A stretch of 64,000 bases of DNA, from NCBI GenBank assembly GCA_964036045.1, contig OZ038385.1, forward strand, positions 55,207,419 through 55,271,418. Reading direction: 5' to 3'. Below, piece after piece: positions 11,001 to 19,006 of this stretch (positions within the stretch are counted from its first letter, which is position 1; each line of letters starts with the position of its first letter). A program made the translations under genes and the position numbers. This DNA comes from Eutreptiella sp. 'Long Island Sound 2002' (lineage: Eukaryota > Euglenozoa > Euglenophyceae > Eutreptiales > Eutreptiaceae). Below the pieces are notes generated by a model. The model saw nothing but the letters and a program-made list of their open reading frames with translations. It was not told the DNA's origin and made no database searches.

Positions 11001-11188
11001 ATCCCTCCCGGGGAAGAGATTTTAACTTGAATTTGGTCCACAAAATCTTGGACCGATCGCTTTCCGCGATGCCAAGCGCCCAACAGAGACGAAAAATTTT
11101 CGCCTCTGCTACCATGAAACCAGACCGGGTGGTCAGGAGCAGAGGTCGCAGTGGCATGGGCAGCAACATTGCTTGGCACCGAAGACAT
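8009..11188 (-). CDS. Element A Gag, N-terminal and capsid part
   Basis: Structural protein of the intracellular retrotransposon particle. The first ATG is at 11186-11188, inside the 5' LTR, and the frame runs through the primer-binding site, encoding HGSRG there. Residues about 150-600 are a disordered Pro/Ser-rich region with about a dozen units of the type VEESP / VDDSP, often preceded by PMSGxRxRPxLV. A Gly/Pro-rich stretch follows, then a heptad-rich segment (about 680-800; MAQVRDLRNQNLELQ) likely to be a coiled coil. The last 100 residues (PKPQFNGQLECYDEWVEKL onward) are capsid-like. No zinc knuckle lies in this part. The start inside the LTR is my choice from the open frame; a later start at an internal Met is possible. 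Confidence 0.75.
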   Translation of the reverse strand: MSSVPSNVAAHATATSAPDHPVWFHGSRGENFSSLLGAWHRGKRSVQDFVDQIQVKISSPGGIAEGVQVPTLRTSSALTPSTGQGPQKRAEPQVATNPKFPKSPNVPIGAPHPRNPAGVPGMVGGEIDGHPQGAIRGPQSPIMGSGTVTSAENRAVIDLSTGVIERTNAAPSRAADWGTMASPMGPIVVDSGTPPSLGGLPGPQVRKNLFAAGPISPIVDQLDAENRRVLALTPDPHGHLGPAREAVALIQQALSGTRQNPTVVESSPTPMSGSRRFPSLVEESPALGAYPNPPSGSRLNPTIIEESPTQIEEDECDQWFPLAVEQWNDDEEEEIGVLERHELHHSPISVASSPAPPEPMSGNRDRPMLVEESPAPHYITVEDSPAPQFIAVEESPVPMSGVKNRPCLVAESPEPTEDRAGTTSPMPMSGTKDRPSLVDDSPAMPKVNNLCWGGGNQVEGGSATLPINLVSPPTNTSPTEDPQLPNWGGDPGVATGSEPVFASHPRTRSPMVVHESPQYIVVDDSPPPPPQPNAVGHVPPPPSPRHRQVAYIEHVQGKPHLVRPSSGRGSGGGHPSSGGAPAPVAARPTPPSRPAGGPSGPSVPGGAAGGGGGGSSPPRGGGGPSFRHSGGPTPTRGEDDLQHTCGCPRCVVHYETCIQSLMAQVRDLRNQNLELQRSHQELSQAVASTVGISQSYGDRMTQILSTLAKFDAVVQGYQRDSKAVEASVSDHLKMSNGNTAKCFSAVESLATRYAAVASRIDAWDHWYSTPAEPVTVVPPPPSAPPPVPDPTPAAPTAPMGAPSGSSGGGCVLPFSVHPSHDCIYHPNACPDSGWPRGGEEHHEHPHPQEPTSWRGIAEKQKERAVPEWRATPKGEEHPTEPTAPWANEEENTSSFRNINPLTKNVFTSPGKPSYTPSHPTDTCTVSPVRVAPNASGGAPPTMAPPAYHPYQMPMVQNSYTKAVEDSDMPKPQFNGQLECYDEWVEKLQQWLGGCDPMYRKANEAKMILSTLPPWLKAIINARVAEATHHTRTAPTLKELWDFLEQRFHEYDPSRADERW
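11103..11114 (-). promoter_or_regulatory. Primer-binding site of element A (initiator tRNA-Met)
   Basis: On the minus strand TGGTAGCAGAGG, the complement of a tRNA 3' end CCUCUGCUACCA, directly after an LTR ending in CA. The same site is found in B (29665-29676) and E (56928-56939). It lies inside the gag reading frame. Confidence 0.85.
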
Positions 11189-11460
11189 AACGATAGTGTT
11201 GACTGAATAGTATCCTGCAAACAGATATGGTACACATAGCCAATGAAATACCTGATATGCACATATGAGAAATCCACCCTATCATCCACTAATTCATATA
11301 TCTACCAAACATCCATGATTGCCTTATCTATCCCACATCCTATGTTCCTAACAAGGAAATGGAATATGATATACCCTATCCCACATATATCCCCTATATA
11401 GGGCCAAATAATGCTCCCTTAGGGGTAAAATGCCAGGGTAGGGTTGTGACCTGCTTCACC
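11115..11460 (-). repeat. 5' LTR of element A
   Basis: Minus strand; ends ...TTTCA directly before the primer-binding site. The left edge is exact. The right edge is approximate (11450-11475), set where B-family 3' sequence resumes. The same LTR recurs at 12455 and 13795. It contains the putative gag start at 11188. Confidence 0.75.
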
Positions 11461-12454
11461 CAAGCCCTTGGTGCGCTCGGTACAACCCTTGTTTAGGTTA
11501 CCCAGGGGCTCCACCCAACGTTCTATAAGAGAACAAGTGGAGTTCCTTAAGCTTGCTTGCTTGTACTGCGGTTTGAGGACAGCGTATTATAGGGCTACCT
11601 CCTGCTGCTGCTCCTCCTGCTGCTGCTTTTCGGCCCAAACAGCGGCCTACTCAGGGAAGCTTTGCGAGGATATATGTACAACAGAGGAATGGGAGGATGA
11701 GGGACGAATCCACGCAAACGCGAAGCGACAACACTCAAATCCGTCCAATGACGGACTAGAGACTTTCTGAAAGCTCATACCTGAACAGAGTCCCATTTTG
11801 CATCAGATGCACATTTTTATAAAATTTCTGACCATCTCTTGATTTTTTAAATCAAGAAATTCCCACGCAGAAAAAGGCGGCACGCAGGAGCGGGACTTAG
11901 CGAAGCGCCAGAAAATAAAGAATTAATAAGATTATAAACGTATGTTACGGATAACGACGAAAATGGCGAAACACACAAAAATAAACAAACATAAGGATTC
12001 CAACCACACTGACAGAAAGAATTCAAGATTCAAGAATTCGAAAATCAACAGAAGGACTTCAATGAATCAGGTATAAACCACAGGTGTGCTCGTCTCGTAT
12101 GCAGCATGCACATTGCTCGTCTCCTGTCTCCGTGAACGTGCCTTGTAGCAGCGCTAACAAACGATAGAGGGGTAGATTAGAAGATTGCAGATGATTAGAG
12201 GTAAGTTCAGGGTGATTAGACATACACACATATGCATAGCGTCGTTTCTCGCTTGTGTCTCCCTTTTCCCTCACCTTGCTTCACTCCCAAGCGGTAGGTA
12301 AGGTAGGTAAGCCCAGGTGGGGCCACCCCCTGGTGGAGTTCGTGATTGTGGGTAAGTTTGTTAGGAAAAAGAAAGGATTGAACAAGGTTATTGACAGGTT
12401 GGTAAACTGGTGCATGCTCGTGCATTCACACACGCATTAGAGGGTAGGCCACGC

Positions 12455-12800
12455 TGAAACCAGACCGGGTGGTCAGGAGCAGAGGTCGCAGTGGCATGGG
12501 CAGCAACATTGCTTGGCACCGAAGACATAACGATAGTGTTGACTGAATAGTATCCTGCAAACAGATATGGTACACATAGCCAATGAAATACCTGATATGC
12601 ACATATGAGAAATCCACCCTATCATCCACTAATTCATATATCTACTAAACATCCATGATTGCCTTATCTATCCCACATCCTATGTTCCTAACAAGGAAAT
12701 GGAATATGATATACCCTATCCCACATATATCCCCTATATAGGGCCAAATAATGCTCCCTTAGGGGTAAAATGCCAGGGTAGGGTTGTGACCTGCTTCACC
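12455..12800 (-). repeat. Solo LTR of element A, array copy 2
   Basis: Same sequence as the 5' LTR at 11115, but followed on its 3' side by B-family DNA (GGTAGGCCACGC) with no primer-binding site or gag. A solo LTR left by LTR-LTR recombination and then copied with the array is one explanation. Confidence 0.7.
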
Positions 12801-13794
12801 CAAGCCCTTGGTGCGCTCGGTACAACCCTTGTTTAGGTTACCCAGGGGCTCCACCCAACGTTCTATAAGAGAACAAGTGGAGTTCCTTAAGCTTGCTTGC
12901 TTGTACTGCGGTTTGAGGACAGCGTATTATAGGGCTACCTCCTGCTGCTGCTCCTCCTGCTGCTGCTTTTCGGCCCAAACAGCGGCCTACTCAGGGAAGC
13001 TTTGCGAGGATATCTGTACAACAGAGGAATGGGAGGATGAGGGACGAATCCACGCAAACGCGAAGCGACAACACTCAAATCCGTCCAATGACGGACTAGA
13101 GACTTTCTGAAAGCTCATACCTGAACAGAGTCCCATTTTGCATCAGATGCACATTTTTATAAAATTTCTGACCATCTCTTGATTTTTTAAATCAAGAAAT
13201 TCCCACGCAGAAAAAGGCGGCACGCAGGAGCGGGACTTAGCGAAGCGCCAGAAAATAAAGAATTAATAAGATTATAAACGTATGTTACGGATAACGACGA
13301 AAATGGCGAAACACACAAAAATAAACAAACATAAGGATTCCAACCACACTGACAGAAAGAATTCAAGATTCAAGAATTCGAAAATCAACAGAAGGACTTC
13401 AATGAATCAGGTATAAACCACAGGTGTGCTCGTCTCGTATGCAGCATGCACATTGCTCGTCTCCTGTCTCCGTGAACGTGCCTTGTAGCAGCGCTAACAA
13501 ACGATAGAGGGGTAGATTAGAAGATTGCAGATGATTAGAGGTAAGTTCAGGGTGATTAGACATACACACATATGCATAGCGTCGTTTCTCGCTTGTGTCT
13601 CCCTTTTCCCTCACCTTGCTTCACTCCCAAGCGGTAGGTAAGGTAGGTAAGCCCAGGTGGGGCCACCCCCTGGTGGAGTTCGTGATTGTGGGTAAGATTG
13701 TTAGGAAAAAGAAAGGATTGAACAAGGTTATTGACAGGTTGGTAAACTGGTGCATGCTCGTGCATTCACACACGCATTAGAGGGTAGGCCACGC

Positions 13795-14140
13795 TGAAAC
13801 CAGACCGGGTGGTCAGGAGCAGAGGTCGCAGTGGCATGGGCAGCAACATTGCTTGGCACCGAAGACATAACGATAGTGTTGACTGAATAGTATCCTGCAA
13901 ACAGATATGGTACACATAGCCAATGAAATACCTGATATGCACATATGAGAAATCCACCCTATCATCCACTAATTCATATATCTACTAAACATCCATGATT
14001 GCCTTATCTATCCCACATCCTATGTTCCTAACAAGGAAATGGAATATGATATACCCTATCCCACATATATCCCCTATATAGGGCCAAATAATGCTCCCTT
14101 AGGGGTAAAATGCCAGGGTAGGGTTGTGACCTGCTTCACC
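13795..14140 (-). repeat. Solo LTR of element A, array copy 3
   Basis: Third copy of the A LTR, flanked on the left by B-family 3' noncoding DNA and on the right by the B-old element. The right edge is approximate. Confidence 0.7.
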
Positions 14141-14280
14141 CAAGCCCTTGGTGCGCTCGGTACAACCCTTGTTTAGGTTACCCAGGGGCTCCACCCAACG
14201 TTCTATAAGAGAACAAGTGGAGTTCCTTAAGCTTGCTTGCTTGTACTGCGGTTTGAGGACAGCGTATTATAGGGCTACCT

Positions 14281-15144
14281 GAGAAGCGTATAATACGTGA
14301 AGGTAGTCTTGGTTCCTCAGCCGCAAACCTCGGTCATCTGCCTTTGCTTTACAGGATGGAAGGTCAGGGTGATTGGTGCAGCAGCGATCCCTTTTTTCCT
14401 GCCCTGCTAAACAAGGGCGCGGATCACACAAGCAAAAAACTCCGCCTCTGCCTGTGGCAGGGCCAGGAGTCGGACTCCATCGACATATGCGCTGTGCATG
14501 CCCCAAGAGCACTCCTTCCCTCCAAGCCCTAGCAGAGAAACGCGTTGTGGCGTCCCTTTTAGGCCACAGATGCTTAGTAGCTCTGTGTTCGCTTGCCATT
14601 TCACAGGTGAGCCGCTAGGGCCCGTGACTTCTCCTTCCACGCCACCCAGTAGAGCGGCGTGTAGGAGTGGTAGTCCTGAGTGGAGGCTTGAGCCAGTTGA
14701 GCAAGTGCTCGCCCACCAGGATGGTGCCACTGCAGAGTGTGTAGGACCTGTAGTGCGTGTGTCACTGTCCCACCCGTTTCCTGCAATTTTTGCGGGGTTG
14801 GTGGGCAGTGGCAGTGGTTAGGCTAGATTTGGCCATCGTAGCAAATAGGCGTTTCCAAGCCCTCATAGCTTTTGGCCACCCCTCCCCTGTAGTAGGCAGT
14901 TGGGTAGGAAAAACAATACCTTGATTAGTATGCTGGGTATTCCCCCAAGGTATTGCGCCAGCACAGAAACCGGGCGCGTAGGGGCGGAGAGACCCGGGGC
15001 GTACCCCGTGGCACCGGTAAGACATCCTCCAGGTTTAGCAAGCGTGCAGACTTGGGTATAATCAGGACACCGTATCTGCGGCTTGCTTTCAGGACCTTAG
15101 GAATAGCACACTCACACATACACTTAGGCAGGTAAGGGTAAGGT
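14281..15144. other. 3' noncoding DNA of B-old, no gene
   Basis: Homologous to 20150-20922 of element B, including an inverted pair CGTATTATA ... TATAATACG across the array edge. Nothing else was recognised. Confidence 0.6.
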
Positions 15145-16272
15145 TCAGTCCCTAGCTTTAGTCTTGGAAGCAAGCGTCTCAGCGAGCCTCAGCAACTCAC
15201 CAAGATTGTTCTGGGACAAGTAGTCCACCAGAACTGAGTTTAGGCGTCCCTCAGGTAGAACAAACGCAGAGAAGGGCTCCCAGGTGGCCTCTTCAACTCC
15301 AAACCCGTCCCAGAGGGCAAGGAAGTGCCAACCCTGGCGATAGTGGTGGCGTAGGACAGACTTCACCAGGTACAAGCCCTCTTTAGCCATCCCCTCGGCG
15401 TTCATGTCAGGGAGGTCCCCTTCAACTTCCATAGGGCTGGCAGCCCCTTGTAGGTCTAGGGCGGCAATTTCCTCCTCGTTCCCAGCTCCCCCTCCTCCCC
15501 ACAGAGGTCTTCAGGATCATAGTAGCGCTTCCAGTGCTGAGCAGCGCACACCAGGGTCCTACCTAGTTGGGGAGAACACCGCACTGTGATACGGTGTCAA
15601 TCCACAGATACAATCTTGTAGGGCCCGAAGTAGGGGTCATCGCTGGTAGAGCGTGGTCAGGCGGGTAGTCGGCTGTTGTGCACCACAGCCAGTCGCCCTC
15701 TTGATAGGTGGCGGGCGGTCGGTGCTTGCTCTTCTTGTTCCACTGACGCTTCCTCACTCTCTGGAGCATAGCCTTGCCCTTGTCGACCTTCGCTTGTTGC
15801 TCTTGGACCCACCCCCCACAGAAAAAGGGATGTCCTTGAGATAGGGAGCGTTTAGCAACCACGACGGGCGCCCTAGAAATCGCTCATGGGGCGAGTAGCC
15901 AGTCGCCGAACTCTCTTGGGAGCTCATCATCAAGGATATGACGGGGAGTAGTCTCACCCAGTCTCTGGTGCGCTCAGTTTTGCACCATATCCTTACATTC
16001 TCCTTGAGGACACGAATCTGTCGCTCACATAGGGGGTTGCTCGTGTGAGAGTAGGGGATCCCCGTAGACACCTGGACATTGAGGGATCTCAGGACCCTCT
16101 TGTACCAGCCGGTATCTGAGCGTACTCGTACGTCCTCATTGGAGTTGATCTCCTTGGGCGCCCCATAGACACAAAACCACTCCTCCAGGAGTATCTTGAT
16201 AGTCTCCTCCCTGGTAATGTGCTTGGCACATGGGAACACCCGGGTAAACCTGGTCAACCCGCAGGTTACCAC
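15145..16272 (-). pseudogene. B-old integrase catalytic core and chromodomain, frameshifted
   Basis: Corresponds to the C-terminal part of B-family Pol. The frame from 16272 to about 15815 gives the integrase core (TRFTRVFPC, INSNEDVRVRSDTGWYKR, TSNPLCERQIRVLKEN) without the frameshifts present in element B. It then shifts frame near 15815-15860 (GGWVQEQQAKVDK continues from 15862), ends early near 15563, and resumes at 15432-15145 with the chromodomain-like tail (FLALWDGFGVEEATWEPFSAF, then ETLASKTKARD). At least two indels make it a pseudogene. The N-terminal half of pol is at 30476 onward. Confidence 0.85.
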
Positions 16273-16276
16273 GAGG
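16272..16276. repeat. Target site duplication of element B, left copy (CGAGG)
   Basis: CGAGG here and at 30476-30480 flank element B. Removing the insert restores the reading ACCACGAGGGCGAAG seen in similar form in element B itself. Five-base duplication is usual for Ty3/gypsy integrases. Confidence 0.9.
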
Positions 16277-17068
16277 AGAAAGTTTTATAGTGATTTCAAC
16301 ATTGTGTTTTTGTTGTGCCTCTCCTGCTGCTTGCTGCTGGTGTAGGGTTCCTGCTGCTTGTTTTTGATGAGGAAAATGTTTTATTGTTGAAATACAACCA
16401 ATCCAGGATAACCCAAGCCAGAGGTAAGCAAGTAGAGGAGAATCAGGATCAAAGCATGAAGGGCTGCAGTCACAATGAGTTAGATAAAGACAACTATCAA
16501 CAATAGACCACAGCAATTAGCATACATTGCAACTTAGGATGAAATATTTTACATGTTTGAGAAAAACTGATTGGAAAACTGCCCCAAGGGCTCACTCTCA
16601 TCCATAGTGCCATCTTGAGATGTGCACTCTTGGTTTTTGGGTCCCATAGGTGCTGAGGTGGCATGGCTTGTGGCGCTGAGGTCACTGCCATGTCACATGG
16701 GATAATCCTACTTAGCTAGGCTGACTGGGTATTGAACCCAGGACCTCTCAAAAAGAGGTGCCCCAGCCCCCTAGGGTGCATACCACTAGGATAGCTAAGA
16801 ATTCATGAGAAAACATAGATAAGTTCATGGGCTCTGCCCTCAGTGTATCAGTGCCTCAGTACCCCAGGAAAAGATGTTCTAGTGCTTATAGCTTGGGGAT
16901 AAAGGGGTCCACACAACATTCTGATTCAGTGTTTGGTTCCATAGGTCAAAATGTGTTAACACCCAATTTGGTTAGGCCAATACTAAGATAAAAATGCATG
17001 AATGCTTAGAGCACCTCTAATACAACTAAAGTATACCCTAAAGCATTGGAAAAGCACGTTTTCTTACT
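16277..17068 (-). repeat. 3' LTR of element B
   Basis: 792 bp, near-identical to 29677-30475. It abuts the target duplication on the left and the polypurine tract on the right. It contains a tRNA-like segment at about 16717-16797. Confidence 0.92.
16717..16797 (-). promoter_or_regulatory. tRNA-like segment inside the B LTR
   Basis: On the minus strand it holds a box-A-like stretch (TAGCTATCCTAGTGGTATGC), a 6-bp hairpin with loop TTTTG resembling a long variable arm, and a perfect T-arm: CTGGG, loop TTCAATA, CCCAG. The T-arm fits box B (GGTTCRANYCC) apart from one base. The acceptor stem and anticodon arm are not convincing, so this is not called a tRNA gene. It may be a tRNA-derived (SINE-like) insert or an internal Pol III promoter. 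The matching part of the other LTR is 30124-30204. Confidence 0.5.
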
Positions 17069-17076
17069 CCCCCCTT
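17069..17076 (-). promoter_or_regulatory. Polypurine tract of element B
   Basis: Minus strand AAGGGGGG, immediately before the 3' LTR start AGTAAG. This is the expected plus-strand primer position and confirms the LTR edge. Confidence 0.8.
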
Positions 17077-17676
17077 GTGCTGTGGTGGCCACCACTGTCG
17101 CATTTTCAGGAAAAAGGGATTTTTTCTTGGCCTTTCATTGGTTTCCACACCTACTTTAAAATACGTATAGCTTCCCTAACACTGGAAAAGAGCGCTTTAC
17201 CATGGCCAGCGACTCTTGCTGCATTATTAATGACAATTTGCAACAGAAAACTCAGCGCTCTTGGCGCTGCAGGGGTTCCTGTGGCTTGGTAGGGTTAAAA
17301 TAGGGCATGCCAAGACCATATGCATGTGCACCCCTCCCTCCAAGCTGCAGCGTAACACAACCCAACGCCAGACTCCCATAGGACGCTCGACCCAAGTCTC
17401 ATGGAACCTGCTGGAGACGCCTGTCCTGGTACTGGGGCGAGGGTGCGCTGATTTAATTAGAATTGCCCCTTGGGGGGGTCTTTATTCTGGTTCAGTCTCC
17501 TGCTACTGCTTTTCGGCCCGAACAGCGGCCTACTCAACGAGGCTTTGCGAGGAGGTCTGTACAACAGAGGAGTGGGAGGATGAGGGACGAATCAACGCAA
17601 ACGCAGAGCGACAACACCTAAATCCGTCAAATGACGGCCTAGAATTTTTCTGAAGGCACACACCTGGACAGAACCC

Positions 17677-17681
17677 AATTG
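17677..17681. repeat. Target site duplication of transposon G (AATTG)
   Basis: AATTG immediately outside the left inverted repeat; the partner is 19381-19385. Confidence 0.85.
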
Positions 17682-17868
17682 CTTAGGCGGCTCAAGTTGC
17701 ATGGTATAAAACGACAGAAAGTGCCCAAAATACACGGCCTCAAAAAACATCAAAAGAACCATTCTTTGGCTCGCAAAAATTCGAGCCGTTTTTGAAACAC
17801 CAAAAGAACTCTTATGTAAGGAATTTTGGCCTTTTCTTGGTCCTGATGGGTCCAAAAAATGCTTTTTT

Positions 17869-17926
17869 GGGGGCAATGGACTGTTCCTTGCGCGAGGCCT
17901 CGCGCAAGGAGCAGTCCATTGCCCCT
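17869..17926. repeat. 58-bp near-perfect palindrome in transposon G
   Basis: Symmetric about 17897/17898 with core TTGCGCGAGGCCTCGCGCAA; the arms extend through CAATGGACTG with about one mismatch. The core recurs at 18695-18714, in shortened form at 18886-18897, and at 18989-19006. Confidence 0.9.
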
Positions 17927-18694
17927 CCAAAGTCAGGGAATGATGGTAGAATTGAGGAATCAAGCAGGCGCCTACACTGGAGTGACATTACAGGCACCCT
18001 TGAATTGATCACAATATGTTTACGCTGGCGGACATTCAGCGCTCTAAACAAGCCTTGCAAATCTAATTGATGACTCAAGAAATCATTTCCACTGTTGTTG
18101 CACTCCTAACTAAAGGAGCACATACGTTGGAGGTGTTGCACAGGGTGCATGCTTCAGCATTGCTCATGATGCACACCTGCCACAAGTTATGGGGAATGTC
18201 AAGCAAAAGAAAGAGTATCACTGGTAACACATGAAGCATGTCCACTCAACAGATGACGCTGAGCTGGACAGGGACCCCCCTTGTAGCTTTGCCTGAAGAA
18301 AAATTGATCCTTCCGTTGTTGACTATAGACCAAAGTAAAATGTGCAAGGAAAATATGAATTTGCCATGCGTGGCACTTTTTTGACCGTTTGTTTGGGCCA
18401 AAAAAACTGATTTTTTAGAGAGTAAAATGCAATGCAGTGCAAACGACACCAATTATCAAGATGATGTTCGATACCCGGAGAAGGAAGGTGCCCTGGGGGA
18501 AGCAGTGTGCCAAGCGCAGGGGCTGACCAAGCTCAAAAAGAGTTTTTCCACCTCCGGGAGGGGCAAGCTTCTGTTAAATTTCAATGACTCAACGACAATT
18601 TAGGTACTCGTTGTTTCAGTGAAGGTTGTGCACAAGCGCCATCAGATGAGAACCCATCACAATGGTACAAAGAATATATTTTCTGGGCCTTTTT

Positions 18695-18714
18695 TTGCGC
18701 GAGGCCTCGCGCAA
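18695..18714. repeat. Second copy of the AGGCCT-centred palindrome
   Basis: Perfect 20-bp copy TTGCGCGAGGCCTCGCGCAA; the flanks are not symmetric. Confidence 0.9.
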
Positions 18715-18885
18715 TGAGGACTGCAATGCAGTCCCAGAACTTGAAAGTCACAAGCTATACCTCTTTTTTCAGGCAGTGCAAATCAAAAATCAAACCGTGG
18801 GGTGGGTAGTAAGACCACTCGACCCTGAAGCCGTCCTTCCAAAGGAAAATGAATCGGGTGAGGTTTTTGGTTTAGTAAGTTATGT

Positions 18886-18897
18886 GCGAGGCCTCGC
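18886..18897. repeat. Third, shortened copy of the palindrome
   Basis: GCGAGGCCTCGC, 12 bp. Confidence 0.8.
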
Positions 18898-18988
18898 TTA
18901 TGGGGCAGCCCTTGAACCACATGTTGCATATGTTTTGCGTTGATATTTAATCCGCCATGCTTCTGTTTTAATGATCCTTGGTCTTGAT

Positions 18989-19006
18989 TGCGCGAGGCCT
19001 CGCGCA
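18989..19006. repeat. Fourth copy of the palindrome
   Basis: TGCGCGAGGCCTCGCGCA, 18 bp. Confidence 0.88.

Larger units (their letters stand above)
1..11460 (-). mobile_element. Ty3/gypsy-type LTR retrotransposon A (3' end outside window)
   Basis: Minus-strand chromovirus-type element. Order in transcription direction: 5' LTR (about 11460-11115), initiator tRNA-Met primer-binding site (11114-11103), gag, protease, Dam-like domain, RT, RNase H, integrase, chromodomain, then at least 2.1 kb of 3' noncoding DNA. Gag, its C-terminal continuation and the protease/Dam segment are all in one frame, separated by single stop codons (TGA at 8009-8011, TAG at 7037-7039). The pol frame is broken by an apparent deletion at about 5110-5150, and the protease active site is altered, so this copy is probably not autonomous. 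The 5' LTR abuts the tandem array at 11115-14280. Confidence 0.85.
11115..14280. repeat. 1340-bp tandem array, 2.4 copies
   Basis: The unit starts at 11115, 12455 and 13795; the third copy stops after 486 bp at 14280, where the sequence continues into B-old. Each unit holds an A LTR, a short B-family segment ending GGGCTACCT, a CTG-rich segment and about 690 bp of B-family 3' noncoding DNA. Copies differ at only a few bases (for example near 13015 and 13696), so the duplication is recent, or is an assembly duplication. No gene is evident; the identical 100-codon plus-strand frames at 11468 and 12808 are by-products of the repeat. Confidence 0.95.
14141..16276 (-). mobile_element. Old B-family element (B-old), 3' half
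   Basis: Collinear with 20036-22050 of element B: 3' noncoding DNA (14141-15144), then the end of pol. It stops at CCACGAGG (16276), exactly where element B begins, and continues at 30476 on the other side with CGAGGGCGAAG. The two pieces are therefore one older copy split by element B. Its 3' LTR is not in place; the array at 11115-14280 contains rearranged pieces of its 3' noncoding DNA. Confidence 0.85.

Noticed and set aside
11468-11770. A 100-codon plus-strand frame with Cys/Ser-rich centre, present again at 12808-13110
   Set aside because: The duplication is at DNA level (tandem array), the frame crosses LTR and B-family noncoding segments, and the Cys run comes from CTG repeats.
16717-16797. 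A functional tRNA gene
   Set aside because: Only the T-arm and a variable-arm-like hairpin are convincing; no acceptor stem pairing and a poor D-arm.
17869-19006. Repeated palindromes considered as a CRISPR-like array
   Set aside because: Four irregularly spaced copies inside a eukaryotic transposon, with no uniform spacers and no cas-like genes.
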